A stretch of 64,000 nucleotides of DNA from Diploptera punctata (GCA_030220185.1 JASPKZ010007553.1:85001-149000), one strand, 5' to 3'; positions 29,598 to 41,144 are shown, counted from the stretch's first letter. A program made the numbers and translations. Notes: generated by a model not told the origin, from the sequence alone.

Positions 29598-30028
29598 GCT
29601 TATTTGATAGCCTTTCCCGCTCTCATATGCCACTGGTCTTAGGAGCTTTTAATGCAAAAGTGGGGCGGGAAGATATATTCAAACCAACAATAGGCAAATT
29701 CAGTCTTCATGAAGATAGTAACGACAACGGGGTTAGATTAGTCACATTTGCCACATCAAAGAATCTGATTGTTAAGAGCACAACATTTCAGCATAAGGAT
29801 ATTCATAAATACACCTGGACGTCCCCAGATGGAGAAACTCGGAACCAGATAGATCATGTATTAGTGGATAAACGCTGGCACAGTAGCATCATTGATGTTA
29901 GATCAGTTAGAGGGACAGACTGCAATTCAGATCATCATCTGGTCAGGGTGAAAATCAGACAACGGCTATCGCTTATGAGAGGAACAAACGCTAAAGATGA
30001 TTCTGTAAAATATGAATTAAAAACTTGA
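29531..30028 (+). CDS. LINE-A apurinic-type endonuclease domain
   Basis: An open segment of 165 codons. It reads LVLGAFNAKVGREDIFKPTI, DSNDNGVRLVTFATSKNLIV, YTWTSPDGETRNQIDHVLVD and TDCNSDHHLVRVKIRQRLS. The NAKVG, IDHVL and SDHHLV motifs are the substrate-binding and catalytic parts of APE-type endonucleases, which nick target DNA for target-primed reverse transcription. The first ~70 residues, including the metal-binding glutamate, are missing or duplicated out of frame. A stop separates it from the RT frame, which starts at 30025. Confidence 0.85.
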   Translation: MYMPPPKITMTRSRMSFYEELECLFDSLSRSHMPLVLGAFNAKVGREDIFKPTIGKFSLHEDSNDNGVRLVTFATSKNLIVKSTTFQHKDIHKYTWTSPDGETRNQIDHVLVDKRWHSSIIDVRSVRGTDCNSDHHLVRVKIRQRLSLMRGTNAKDDSVKYELKT

Positions 30029-32177
30029 AAAATGATGAAATGCGGCAAGAATACCAAATCAAAATTGCTAATAGATTTGAAGTACTGGAATCTTCAGATG
30101 ACAATGTGGCAAACGAAGAAGAAACTGATATAAATAAAGAATGGGAGGCTATAAGAGATACTATTAAATTGTCAGCATCAGAAAGCATTGGTTGTTTAAA
30201 AAAGAGGCAAAACAAGAAATGGTTTGATGAGGAATGTGCCGACATTGTAAAGAAAAGAAAGCTAGCAAAAATTAAATGGTTACACGAGCCAAATGAGGTA
30301 AATTTAGAGCAATTGGGTAGTGTTAGACGGGAAACCACCAAGTTACTAAAGAGTAAAAAGAGGGAATATTTGAGAGAGAAGATTAATGATCTTGAAATGA
30401 ATGCAAAAAATAGGAACATTAGAGAATTATATCAGGGAATTAGTATAGAGAAGAAAGGGTTTCAGGCTAGAACAAACATAATTCGGAATGAAAATGGGGA
30501 TATGATTGCAGATTCCAAGAGTATATTAAATAGATGGAAAAGTTATTTTAATCAGCTATTAAATGTACATACAGAACAGGACATTGAGGAGGATAAGTTA
30601 CAGACAGCAGAAATGCTAGTCGCAGAGCCAAGTGCATTAGAGGTTGAAATGGCAATTGAAAAATTGAAGATGTATAAAGCATCAGGTTCAGATGAGATCC
30701 CAGCAGAACTGATTAAAATCAGGGGGAGAAAAATTGATGGACAAGATAAGCTGGTTGCTTAGTATGATTTGGGAAAAAGAAGCTCTTCCAGATGAATGGA
30801 AGAAATCAATTATCGTACCAATTTATAAGAAAGGAGATAAAACTGATTGCAACAACTATAGGGGCATCTCATTACTTTCAACTTCGTACAAAAATTCTAA
30901 CAAATATATTAGTAAGCAGACTTACTCCCTATATTGATGACATTCTAGGAGATCATCAATGTGCATTTAGAAGAAACAGGTCTACAACAGATCAGATTTT
31001 TAGTATAAGACAGATTTTAGAAAAGAAATGGGAATATAATGGTACTGTACATCAACTATACGTAGACTTCCAAAAAGCATATGATTCAATTAAGAGGGAG
31101 AAGTTATATAGTATCCTGCTGGAGTTCGGAATTCTAAAAAGTTAGTTAGACTTATACGAATGTGTCTAAATGGCTCAACGAGTAGGGTGCGTGTAGGCAA
31201 ACAGTTTTCAGACACTTTTGAAATCCAGAATGGGTTGAAGCAAGGAGATGCACTATCTCCTCTACTATTTAATTTTGTACTAGAGCATGCCATTAAATCT
31301 TTAGAGAATGAGGAAGGCTTACACTGAATGGTATTAATAAGCTGTTAGTTTATGCTGATGATGTAGTACTACTGGCCGATAGCGAGGAGATACTAAAGGC
31401 CAACACGCACACACTATTGAGTAACACTAAGAAATTAGGACTGGAAGTAAATATCAGTAAAACTAAATATATGGTCACACGTAGAAATACATTATATAAT
31501 GGAAATGGACAGCTAATGACAAATGAGGGAAATTTTGAGGAATTGGCTGAATACAAATACCTAGGAACAATAATCACAAATAGGAATGAGATGCACCAAG
31601 AAATTAAACATAGGCTCAATTCTGGAAATGCATGCTATTATGCATTGCAGAGACTTTTGATGTCCTAACTCCTTTCAAAAAACGTTAAGCTGAAATATAT
31701 ATAAAACTATTATTCTACCAGTTATATTATATGGGTGCGAAACATGGACTCTTACTTTAAGGGAGGAAAGGAGATTACGAGTATTTGAGAATAAAGTTCT
31801 TAGGAAAATTTTTGGACCAAAGAGAGATGAACAGACAGGTGAATGGAGAAGACTACATAACAATGAACTACATGGTCTTTATAGGAAGCCAGATATAATA
31901 AGAAACAGTTAAGTCCCGTAGACTGCGATGGGCAGGACATGTTGCGCGTATGGGGAATGAAAGACGTGCATGGAAACTTCTTGTAGGAAAGCCAGAAGGA
32001 AAACGCCCAGTTGGTAGACCAAGAATGAGGTGGGAGAACAACATTAACTATGATTTGAGGGAAGTAGATTATACAGGGAATGATTGGAAAGCATTGGCTC
32101 AGGATAGGGATGTATGGAGAGCTTGTGTCCGTGCGGCCATGAACCCTACGGGTTCGATAGTGCCAGTGAGTAAGTAA
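30025..32177 (+). pseudogene. LINE-A reverse transcriptase and C-terminal domain
   Basis: From 30025 the frame gives a basic linker (IGCLKKRQNKKWFDEECADI), then KMYKASGSDEIPAELIKI. A shift near 30735 leads to EALPDEWKKSIIVPIYKKGD and NNYRGISLLS, another to HQCAFRRNRSTTDQIFSIRQ, YVDFQKAYDSIKREKLYSIL, QNGLKQGDALSPLLFNFVLE and NKLLVYADDVVLLADSEEI with YADD intact (31350). C-terminal text is LGLEVNISKTKYMVTRRNT, VILYGCETWTLTLREERRLR and GRPRMRWENNINYDLREVDY, with a stop near 32177. At least four small indels and stops break a single ancestral ORF. Confidence 0.9.
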
Positions 32178-32200
32178 GTAAGTAAGTAAGCATGTTTTAA

Positions 32201-33197
32201 AGCTGTTAACAATTTTAAAGTTCTTGCAAGTGGTAATAACAACAGAGTTCATCAGATGCAACTCGGAATTAAAAGCAACTAACATTCTATGTGATGCATG
32301 TCAGTTCTCATGCCAGAAACATTGCATGTTGAGAAGCTTTTATCCTCTGCTGTAATATCTACAAAATCTTGAAGGTTAAAATTTACAAGGCAGTAGTTCC
32401 ACTTGTTGTCGAACTAGAACTTTACTTCTAATGCAAATTGTATAAAATGAACATCTAAAAACGGACCATTGTTATTATACAAAAAACAATTCATCGCCAA
32501 TTCATCGAATTTAAATACATATTAATATCTGCCTAGGATGTCTGCTGGTGTGTCGGATTAGCATGACAATAGTCCTGAATTCCAATTCTGGACCTATCAC
32601 ATAAATGTTTTCTTCGGTATTAACCATTTAATTGGCAAAACACTAATTTCTAGTGCCAGTTATTTAAATGTGTAGAATCGCGGTGTAAACGAAATCATGC
32701 ATAAGTGCTCTTTTCAGGTATGCCTATATTCTGAAATTCTATACACATTTAAGTAATTTATACTCTTACGCTTTTTTGTGTTTTATTAAAATATTACTAC
32801 CTGCCTTACTCACCTCACATCTCTCTTATTCATGCTGGAAGTCCATATGCTCCAAATAGTGGTTGGCATTGCTGGATTCTGACTTCTATTTCTGTGTCTT
32901 GCATTTAAAAACAACAGACTTTTTTAGGTACTTCCTTGGTACATAACAACGCTTCTCTGATAGAAATTTCAAGGTAAGTTTCGACATGAAATTGTTGACA
33001 GTTCCTTTGTTAGTTAGTTGATTGCCTTACACTAATCACCCTGTCCTGTTAACTGCTAAATAACCATAGCTCACTACAATAGATCTTGGCTCTCCTGATT
33101 TGTTATATTTTTATAATATATCCCATGCTTAGAAATTGTATAAGATAGAATATAAAATAGTCTGAAAACATATTAAACAGAACTTAATTACCATAAG
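32201..33197. other. Mostly unassigned; possible tRNA-like SINE head at 32536-32605
   Basis: GTGTCGGATTAGCATGACAA and GAATTCCAATTCTGGACC could be decayed A and B boxes. Nothing else in this kilobase can be supported. Confidence 0.3.
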
Positions 33198-34309
33198 TAA
33201 TGTCACGAGTGAATTTACTTAGAGGATTTGGAAATCTAGAAAGACATTTATTGGGATAATTTAACGAATAAAATTAAGCTGCTTACTCAAAAATCATTAC
33301 TTAAATATATTTATCGGTATTTTAAAATATGTATATACCTAATATAAATGGTGATGTTTGAAAACAAATCAGAAATGTTTGGTTATGTTTTATTTATTTA
33401 TTCACTGCAACTTGATCATATTATTTATTGCCAAATTGGATCGCAATCAGCGATAATCAACAAAATCGCAATATTGTAAGAATTCACCCTAGTGGAGAAA
33501 GAATTTAATACATCAAATTGTATATTATAACCAATATTATAGGTTTTTTTCTCCAACCTAGGGAGTGCAATACCTTATAGTTGGTGGTGGGGCTTGAGTA
33601 CCTCGATGACCCTGAGAGCTATGCCGGCGGTAGCGTAGGTACTGATAGGGTTTCCCATGCCGGACAGGTCAAAGAGAGAGGTCAGACGAAGAAGCACTCC
33701 AGAAGAGGATATCCAATGGCTTCATAGGCGGATGAAGAGTTTGGAATCTCAACGGCGAAGAAGGCAGAAGAGATTACCTCAGGATAGGGAGCTGCTGCCT
33801 TGCAGGATGGGAGTTGGTCCTCCAAAGGCTAGGGGAAGACATCCTCGATTACAAATTACCTGGTCCTCCAGGTTGGGGATTGGGCAGAGGGCTAGCACCC
33901 CGATCCTATAAAACAAAGCTTGCTACGTTTCCCAAGAAATTAGGGTAACCGCTGGAAAGTGGAGAGGCCCTCAAAAGTAAAGTAATTATATTTTTTAGTA
34001 AACAACTCAGTAAAATCATTATTTAAAAACAATTACTGAAAACACAATTATCAGATGTGTAGTTCGAAGGAACCTATTCATTATTTGCTACATTCAATGC
34101 ATTTTTTGGAGAGTCAGTCACTGCAAAATAATGCTCTGACCTGTTCAGAATATTAAAAAAGGAGGAGCTTTCTTTATCACAAAAACACGAGCTGGTGAAG
34201 AGAACTCGATAAACATCGAGGCGAAATACGACAGTCATCGGTTGTAAAACAAAATTATTTGAAACGTGATTGGTCAATGACTCACATTTGGGGCATGAGT
34301 TAAATAGTC
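33198..34309 (+). repeat. RepB copy 1, interrupted
   Basis: Starts TAATGTCACGAGTGAATTTA and ends GGCATGAGTTAAATAGTC. It shares with the other copies TTAACGAATAAAATTAAGCT, GATGTTTGAAAACAAATSAG, GCAATATTGTAAGAATKCAC, GAGAGTCAGTCACTGCAAAA, AGGAGSWGCTTTCTTTAT and CGTGATTGGTCAATGACTC. The SINE-like insert at about 33556-33975 replaces part of the middle. Confidence 0.75.
33556..33975 (+). repeat. SINE-like or LINE-leader insert in RepB
   Basis: GC-rich relative to RepB. Contains GTGGTGGGGCTTGAGTACCT, GAGAGCTATGCCGGCGGTAG, GCCGGACAGGTCAAAGAGAG, CCTCCAAAGGCTAGGGGAAG and CCAGGTTGGGGATTGGGCAG, ending GAGAGGCCCTCAAAAGTAAA. An 84-codon open frame (33657-33911) is highly charged and low-complexity. The wording resembles 5' leaders of RTE-type insect LINEs that also exist as SINEs; I cannot decide which. 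Confidence 0.45.
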
Positions 34310-34684
34310 AGGACAAATTACCCTCACCTCAAGGTTTAATTAAGATTTTTATGCGATTATTTTACTGCGCCCGACATTCAAACGTTGTACAGACATCGTA
34401 GAAAACATTCACAATGAGATTTGCATTGGTGATTTTTGGTAGTTGAGAGATGAAGAAGAGGGCCTATAACACAGTGGGTGAGATACTACCTATGCTTAAA
34501 GATGGGGCGTACAGTATAAGAGATTAAATGATGAATTAACTCCTCCAGTTCGTTGATATGGTATATTAAGGAACACCCTCACATGAAGACCTAATACACT
34601 ATTAGGAATTCTATGCCACTGTGATAACTACATAAGTTCAAATAAACGGATATCATCTAATTTATTGTTGCAGTATGTAAAAAG
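34310..34684. other. No gene recognised
   Basis: Unassigned sequence between RepB copy 1 and SINE-1. Confidence 0.45.
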
Positions 34685-35028
34685 TCCACCGCTGTGGTCT
34701 CGAGGTAGCGCGCTGCCTTGTCACGCAGCGGGCCCGGGTTCCATCCCCGGTCGGGGCAGTTTTTCTGGGTGAGGTTTCTATCGGGTTTTTTCCTCACCTG
34801 TAAGACAAATGCAAGGAAAACTTTAAGGCCCAAACGGTCCCCGAAATCATATGGCCATCATCACCATCAACACCCTTATCATTATCATCATCCTTCACAG
34901 GTGTGGAAAGCAACGGGAAGCTACCACACCTACACAATTCCCTACTAAAGCTGCAAGCATAGCATGAAAATGCTATGATTGCAGTGAAGGACCTGCCTTC
35001 GGGCAGAATTACTATGGATGGATGGTAT
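34685..35028 (+). repeat. SINE-1, full-length reference copy
   Basis: Head CCGCTGTGGTCTCGAGGTAG (A-box region) and CGGGTTCCATCCCCGG (B box), then GTGAGGTTTCTATCGGG, CACCTGTAAGACAAATGCAA, AGGCCCAAACGGTCCCCGAA, a (CAT)n run, AACGGGAAGCTACCACACCT, AATGCTATGATTGCAGTGAA and GGCAGAATTACTATGGATGG. The tail is (GGAT)n. About 344 bp. It defines the family that also occurs at 18205, 23339, 38735, 39068 and 60430. Confidence 0.88.
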
Positions 35029-35135
35029 GTAAAAAATTGAGACAAATATACGTTAATTTTTTTTAATCTGAGGAATGTCTTAAATTGAAGTGAGAAGTTG
35101 AGTTCAAATTATCCTAAAATCACCAAATTTACACT

Positions 35136-35871
35136 GACTATTCAACACCATGCCCAAATGGGAGTCATTGACCAATCACATTTCAATGATTTTTTATTTA
35201 CAACCAATCACAGTCGTGTTTCGCCTAGAATTTACCAACTAAATTTTATCATAATAAAGAAAGCACCTCCTTTTTAACATTCTGAATAGGCCAAAGCATT
35301 ATTTTGCAGTGACCTACCCCCTAAGAAATACGGCTACCAGATTGTATATATAGTGCACGAATGTCAACAGAAAGAGATAATATAAAAACATTTGTAACAA
35401 TTATTAATTACACCACAAAAAAAAAAACACTGTTCGCACTTTCTTAAACAAATTATTTTCCAGGAAATGACGTTGCAGTAAAATATAATTGACATATTTA
35501 CATCATAGAACATCAGAAATTAATTAATACCTATTACATTGGTTATAAATTTCTCCACTAGGGTGCATTCTTACAATATTGCGATCCTTTGGCAATAAAT
35601 AATATGATCTGGTTGCAGTGACGAACAAAAGAAGCAAATGAAACGTACCATTCGTTTCTCATTTGTTTTCAAACATCGCCGTTTACATTAAATATATAAA
35701 TATTTTAAAATAACTATAGTTAAATAATGATTTGTGAGTAAACAGCTTAATTTTATTCGTTAAATAGTCCTAACAATTGCCACTCTTGGTTTCCAAATTC
35801 TCTAGATAAATTCTCTCCTCACTTCGTGAGTCGTGAATTTATCGATAATATGGAAATCACTCGTGGCATTA
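35136..35871 (-). repeat. RepB copy 2
   Basis: Inverse of 53459-54169 over its full length. On the minus strand it opens TAATGCCACGAGTGATTTCC, makes a hairpin around ACTCACGAAGTGA, and ends GGCATGGTGTTGAATAGTC. It contains two ATTGG boxes, and CTATATATACAATCTGGTAG as a possible TATA region. No coding frame spans it. Confidence 0.8.
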
Positions 35872-36074
35872 CTTATGATAAATATGTATTAGTTATCGCT
35901 CAGACAATCGCAAAACTCGCTAACCAACAAGTGAACGCTGAACAGATATTGAACTGTGAACGAGTAATTCGCCCTCTACCTGACCCCAAATCGTTCTCCG
36001 GGTACGCATATTTTTTCATGTGGCGGAAAACTATTGAATTAAATGATACAAGTGTTTTCTAAACTCTTCTTAAT

Positions 36075-36890
36075 AGTAAAATATTGGCCTATAGCCAGGA
36101 CATACTAAAGGACAACACGCACACACTATTTAGTAACACTAAGAAATTAGGACTGGAAGTAAATATCAATAAAACTAAATATATGGTCACACGTAGAATT
36201 ATATTATATAATAGACATGGACAGCTAATGACAAATGAGGGAAATTTTGAGGAAGTGGCTGAATTCAAATACCTAGGAACAATAATCACAAATAGGAATG
36301 AGATGCACAAAGAAATTGAACATAGGCTCAATTCTGGAAATGCGTGCTATTATGCATTGCAGAGACTCTTGATGTCCCAACTCCTTTCCAAAAAGTTAAA
36401 CTGAAAATATATAAAACTATTATTCTACCAGTTATATGGATGCGAAACATGGACTCTTACTTTAAGGGAGCAAAGGAGATTACGAGTGTTTGAGAATAAA
36501 GTACTTAGGAAAATTTTTAGACCAAAGAGAGATGAACAGACAGGTGAATGGAGAAGACTGTCTAACAATGAACTACAATGTCTATATAGGAAGCCAGCTA
36601 TAATAAGAACAGTTAAGTCTCGTAGACTGCGATGGGCAGGTCATGTGGCACGTATGGGGAATGAAAGACATGCATGGAAGCTTCTTGTAGGAAAACCGGA
36701 GGGAAAACGCCCAGTTGGTAGACCAAGAATGAGGTGGGAGAATAACATTAACTATGATTTGAAGGAAGTAGATTATACAGGGAATGATTGGAAACATTAA
36801 GGATAGGGATATGTGGAGAGCTTATGTCCGCGCGGCCATGAACCTACGGGTTCGATATTGCATGTGAGTAAGTAAATTAAATATTATTAT
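36075..36890 (+). pseudogene. LINE-A 3' third
   Basis: Reads DNTHTLFSNTKKLGLEVNIN, KTKYMVTRRI, FEEVAEFKYLGTIITNRNEM, HKEIEHRLNSGNACYYALQR, then after a shift YGCETWTLTLREQRRLRVFE, RWAGHVARMGNERHAWKLLV and GRPRMRWENNINYDLKEVDY. The tail is TGTGAGTAAGTAAAT. It begins just after the YADD region, so it is 5'-truncated; one deletion near 36795 removes the ALAQ block. Confidence 0.9.
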
Positions 36891-37640
36891 TTGTGTAGGA
36901 TATATATAGGTCTACGTATATAATTTTATTAATGTGAATTAGATAAATATAAATATCGAAAAAAACGTGAAATTAATATTGTTCTAAAAATATAGGCGAG
37001 AGGCCAAAACGTACATAGAAGATAAAGTAGAAACCAGATTCAGTTGAAGTTGGCTTACAGTGATCTCTAGATCCACAAACGATTCTCAAATATTTGAATA
37101 AATAATACAAAAATGTTTAATTATATTCCTGCAAATTTCTCTGTTTCGAAACAATGAAGTTTTAGCAAAATATAATCAAATCTTAAAATGAAAATTTGAA
37201 CAAGTAATACCGAAAATTCAGAATTTCGTAAAATAAGATAATATCGAAATCTGCGAATTTCGTTAAATTCAGCAAAAAATGATAGAAATGAGAACAGATC
37301 CTGAAGTGAAATGATAAGGAGAGGAAAGACTCATGGCGTGAGGTTCACCCGGGCTTGACGAAGCAAGTATCATGGACTGTGCCGGAAGCCGACCGAGCAA
37401 TTATTATTATAATAATAATGCACAACTGAGAATCAAGAATACCTCCTACAGGCATTCAACCACTAGAACCTAACACCAAATATCGTTCACAAACCATTTC
37501 TCTACACTTCCAATAAGACAGACTTAAAAAAACTCGATTTATATTTTCAGAAAAACGTGCACTAAATGATAGAAAGTAGAACTTCGCAATAAAAAGAACC
37601 ATTTTCCATTCCATTAACTTGGTTTAACCTCTCACTTTAT
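36891..37640. other. No gene recognised
   Basis: AT-rich. A GC-richer block at 37320-37410 (GGCGTGAGGTTCACCCGGGC, GACTGTGCCGGAAGCCGACC) may be an old SINE piece, followed by a short ATT/AAT palindrome. Confidence 0.4.
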
Positions 37641-38070
37641 AGGTACTTTATATACTATATACACATGAAGTTCTGTTACAAAGCATTTTATTATATGGAT
37701 CCGAAATCAGGACAGTAAGAAGAAAACAAGCCAACAAACTGTTAGCAGTAGCAATTGAAATTTGGAGGCGATCGACAAGAATTTTTATAAGAGATACATT
37801 CAGAAACAGCATAATAAGGGAAATTATGCAAGTTAAAAAAAATAGAAAAATATAAGAAAAACGTTTGAAATGGTATGGACACCTCATAAGAATGGAAGAA
37901 GATAGAATACGGAAGAAGATCCTTAATTGGAAAGCTAATGGAAGAAGTGGAAGAGGCAGGCCTATAGAGAACGTTGGATAGATGGAGTGAGGAGTAGTAT
38001 GGAAGCTAGATATCTGAGAGAAGAAGATGCTTTAGACAGGAACCTCTGGCGACAAATCACTCTGGGTTGA
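37640..38070 (+). pseudogene. LINE-D C-terminal fragment
   Basis: Reads SILLYGSEIRTVRRKQANKL, EIWRRSTRIFIRDTFRNSII, KWYGHLIRMEEDRIRKKILN, GRSGRGRPIE and NLWRQITLG before a stop at 38068-38070. The RT core is missing. LINE-C starts at the stop, so one element inserted next to or into the other. Confidence 0.75.
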
Positions 38071-38462
38071 AGGAGAAATCAAGATTAAAAGTGTATAAAA
38101 CACTGGCTCTTCCAACTCTTTTGTATGGTAGCGAAGTATGGACGTTGAAACAGAAGGATATACAGAGACTTAGATCTGCTGAAATGAGATACCGTTGGAG
38201 GACTGCAGGATACACACTACTAGATCACAAAAAAAATGAAGACATCTTAGAAGAATTACACATGGAACCTTTAGAAAACAAAATTTCTGATTATAAGTCA
38301 AGATGGATGCAACATGTTCATCGAATGGAAGATCACAGAATACCCAAACAAATGTTAAGATATCAACCTGCAGGAAGAAGAAGAAGACCAGGACGTCCAC
38401 TCAAAAGACTTTTGGATGGTGTTTCTCTTGAGACCGAAACAGGTCAACAAATGGCCTAAATT
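38067..38462 (+). pseudogene. LINE-C C-terminal domain, open frame
   Basis: A 130-codon open frame: LKVYKTLALPTLLYGSEVWT, LKQKDIQRLRSAEMRYRWRT, AGYTLLDHKKNEDILEELHM, YKSRWMQHVHRMEDHRIPKQ and RRRRPGRPLKRLLDGVSLET. It is the same family as 22330-22960 but with fewer lesions. It starts at the post-RT domain, so it is 5'-truncated. Confidence 0.88.
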
Positions 38463-38589
38463 CGTGAATGTACTATGATGAGAAATACTGTATTGTAGAA
38501 TATTCCTAATAAAAGAAATTATAGGCTACATGTCACACATCATCCGGGTCATACAGTGGCACAACGTATCGGCAGAAGGCGTTTAAACT

Positions 38590-38700
38590 GTGAATAACAT
38601 ATATATTTTTGACCACACAAGGAAGTGGAGGGCCTCCCAGAATGAGTGAGCAGCCCAATGCCAAGGTCTTCTCCCAGACTACACAACATGAAGACGAAAC
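38590..38700 (-). repeat. SINE-4 fragment, minus strand
   Basis: The inverse of 40390-40505: TTGGCATTGGGCTGCTCACT, CATTCTGGGAGGCCCTCCAC and CTTGTGTGGTCAAAAATATA appear on the minus strand. The two copies lie ~1.7 kb apart in opposite orientation. Confidence 0.65.
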
Positions 38701-38734
38701 ACACACACACATTTATACTAAACGTAGCAAATAT

Positions 38735-38905
38735 GATAATGATGGCCAGATGATTTTCGAGGACCATTTGGGCGTTAAAGTTTCTTGACATTTGTCTTAC
38801 AGATGAGGAAGAATCCTGAAAAAATCACCCATGAAACTCTTCCAAATCTGACCCGCTGCTTGCGAGGCGACTACATTACCCAGAGACCACAGCGGGACCC
38901 ACAGT
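38735..38905 (-). repeat. SINE-1 5' half, minus strand, diverged
   Basis: The minus strand reads TCCCGCTGTGGTCTCTGGGT, AGCAGCGGGTCAGATTTGG, CATCTGTAAGACAAATGTCA and GCCCAAATGGTCCTCGAAAA. The B box is lost and the 3' module is absent. Confidence 0.7.
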
Positions 38906-39067
38906 TTTACTTACTTTCAGAAGGAAGTTAAACTCAGCATTTTTATGCCCTGAAAAAATAATTCGCTTCTCCGGCCGGGTTTAAACCCGCCAAGCTCGGA
39001 AAAAAAGAGGAGAGGTGATAACCATAGTCTCCCGAGAATATGGTGGTGTTTGTAATTATTATGCTAT

Positions 39068-39160
39068 TAAAATTAGACAAATGTCAGAAAACTTTAAGGC
39101 TGAAACGGTCCCCGAATATCATCTGACCAGCATAATCATCATCACCAGCATTATCATCAA
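39068..39160 (+). repeat. SINE-1 middle fragment
   Basis: AGACAAATGTCAGAAAACTT, AAGGCTGAAACGGTCCCCGA and a run of CATCATCACCAGCATTATCA match the centre of SINE-1. Both ends are missing. Confidence 0.65.
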
Positions 39161-39950
39161 GAACAAATCCGTTTTTAGTTCATGTGACCTGTGACGGTAA
39201 ACCTAACATGGTCTTGATATTTCCACTGATGTTTTGGTCTTCCTTGGTCCCTATGCCCAGTTTGAATATATTAGAACGCCAGTTTTGGAAGTCTATTTCT
39301 TTCCATTCTTCCTAGATTTTTCCCCCCCATTCTTGTTGAAAACTTTCTATATCTTCATCTAAACTTGGCATTCCAAGTTTTTCTCTGATAATAGTGTTCC
39401 TTTGGTGATCCAGTCTATTAATTCCTAACAGTGATCGTAGGATACGCATTTGGCTTACTCTAAGTATATGAGAATTTATTTTATTTAAAATCCACCTTTC
39501 ACTTCCTTATTTTGGAGAAGCTTTTGATGTGGTGTTATGTAAAGCTTAGTTTTGTATGTGTCCTCATCTGTTTACTAAAATATCTTCTTATTACCCCATT
39601 CATTTTATTATATTTTTGCAATTTTGAATCAAATTCACTCTTATGTTTGCAAATACACTTCCAGTATGAGAAATCAGACACTTGTTCTATAATTTTTCCA
39701 TTAATCTTAATTTTCATCCGTTGTGTGCTTTTTCTACACATTGCCATTGCTTTAGATTTTGAAGTGGAAATTTTCAGATTGCATTTGCTGGCAATTTTGA
39801 ATAATTGATGCGCTGCTATTTGTAAGCTTCTTCGGAATCTGATAATAATATTTGTTTATCAGCATATAATATTGTTTGAACTGTTTTATTTGTAATTATC
39901 GGAATTCCACTATTTACTGTTTGTTTGCATTATTGAACTCTTCTGTTAAT

Positions 39951-39952
<2 letters not shown>

Positions 39953-39994
<42 letters not shown>

Positions 39995-40135
39995 AAAAAT
40001 GTATGTTTGTGTTGGAATACTTGAGTAGCTCGGTTGGTTAGAGCGCTAACGTACATAGTTTAGAGACTCGGGTTCAAATCCCGACTCAAGCATTAATTTT
40101 TATTTTCATATCTCATATATATATATATATATTTA
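39953..40135 (+). repeat. (AT)n - tRNA-like - (AT)n insert
   Basis: A 40-bp (AT)n run, the spacer AAGAAAAATGTATGTTTGTG, a tRNA-like sequence (40019-40092), the tail TTAATTTTTATTTTCATATC and a second (AT)n run. The tail resembles that of the cassette at 18371 (TTATTTTTCTTATCAT then AT repeats), suggesting a SINE family. Confidence 0.6.
40019..40092 (+). ncRNA. tRNA-like gene or SINE head
   Basis: Acceptor strands ACTTGAG and CTCAAGC pair at 6 of 7 positions. TAGCTCGGTTGGTTAGAGCG is an excellent D-arm and A box; TCGGGTTCAAATCCCGA is a perfect T-arm and B box. The anticodon arm CTAAC-GTACATA-GTTTAG has one extra base and an ambiguous triplet (ACA). It could still be recognised by Pol III. The unusual anticodon arm and AT-rich tail favour a SINE over a functional tRNA. 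Confidence 0.6.
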
Positions 40136-40384
40136 TTTATTATTTATTTATTGAATAAGAGTGAAGAAAGTCCACAACCTTGATAAACACCTTTGCTTGT
40201 GTTTATGTGTTCTGTTATTTTTCCATCTGGTAATTTAATTTTGATTTTAGAATTCTGATGTAAAGTTTGTATGGCTCTTATTACATGTGTGTGTACATGT
40301 TCTTTTAACAGCATCTGCCAAAGTTTATCTCGGATTACATTTTACCAGCATAATCATCATTACCATATTCGCCGTATTGAGTAT

Positions 40385-40640
40385 TTATATCTGTGTGAAT
40401 GGTATATTTTGTTTTAATGTTGTGTTGTCTTGGAGGAGGCCCTGACATTGAGCTGATCACTCATTCGGGGAGGCTCTCCAAGCCCTTGTGTGGTTAAAAA
40501 ATTATGTATGTAATCCATAGTTGAAAATCCTTCTCCTACACTCTAATTCAACCTAGGAAGTTACTACAGACCTTATGGGCTATGCCAGTGTCCCTCTACC
40601 TACAGAGGGTAGATGTTGCCAAACTCATAATAACGGTATT
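40385..40640 (+). repeat. SINE-4, plus strand
   Basis: Contains TCTTGGAGGAGGCCCTGACA, TTGAGCTGATCACTCATTCG, GGGAGGCTCTCCAAGCCCTT and GTGTGGTTAAAAAATTATGT; the same text is inverted at 38590-38700. The following GGGCTATGCCAGTGTCCCTC stretch may belong to it. Confidence 0.6.
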
Positions 40641-41144
40641 TGTTTGTTATGGAGGGGTGAAGCGGCAAGGTTAGCTGTACTTTTTCCAAATCTATGTACT
40701 ATACATTTAAAAAACATAGTTTTTCTTTTACGGCATGCAAACTAGTTTTGTAGTAAATATGAAAGTCGACACTTTCACACAGGATAGTACGGATCCGCAA
40801 GAGCACAGTGACAAGTGGTAACTGTTTTTTTTTCTTTAAGAGGGGGTGACTTGGACGGCTACAACTTACAACTGTGTACCTGCTGTGTTGCAATTTTCTG
40901 TTTTATATAAGGATTTCTCCCTAGAAAATACTGTTAAAATGGCAACCCAGTTCCCTATTCCAAACATACAGTAACTTCCTGGGTTGAATCTGAATGTAAC
41001 ATGTGTCACGATAAGGCCCGGCTGGCGTGTTGTACGTAAAGAACACTTACAAGGTTGGTCTGCGTTCATGGAATGGATGCTTCTAAAATTGATTTAACCC
41101 TAATTAGTAATGCAAATTTTTTAAGTCCAATGCACTGTTTTAAC
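40641..41144. other. No gene recognised
   Basis: Two short minus-strand frames (40699-40893, 40866-41069) show no family motif. Confidence 0.45.

Larger units (their letters stand above)
29412..32200 (+). mobile_element. LINE-A, longest copy (endonuclease to tail)
   Basis: The copy runs from within the endonuclease to the (GTAA)n tail at 32165-32190. It preserves domain order EN, linker, RT, thumb and C-terminal domain. The endonuclease resembles the insect proteins often labelled craniofacial development protein 2-like, which derive from RTE/BovB-type LINEs; the clade assignment is by motif only. A short direct duplication lies at its 5' edge. It serves as the reference for the dozen LINE-A fragments here. 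Confidence 0.9.
39190..40365 (-). pseudogene. LINE-B, interrupted by an AT/tRNA-like cassette
   Basis: The minus strand reads HTHVIRAIQTLHQNSKIKIK, LPDGKITEHINTSKGVYQGC and GLSSLLFN (40150-40310) before the insert, then, after it, QTILYADKQILLS (catalytic YADD decayed to YADK), RMKIKINGKIIEQVSDFSYW near 39690 and GVIRRYFSKQMRTHTKLSFT, with decayed C-terminal text down to about 39190. Frameshifts are frequent. The insert at about 39950-40135 splits the RT core. Confidence 0.78.

Noticed and set aside
29531..30028. A host craniofacial development protein 2 gene
   Set aside because: Insect proteins with this label are RTE-type LINE endonucleases; here it is followed directly by RT and the LINE tail.
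33657..33911. Arginine-rich 84-codon frame as a host gene
   Set aside because: It lies wholly in a SINE-like insert inside RepB and is low in complexity.
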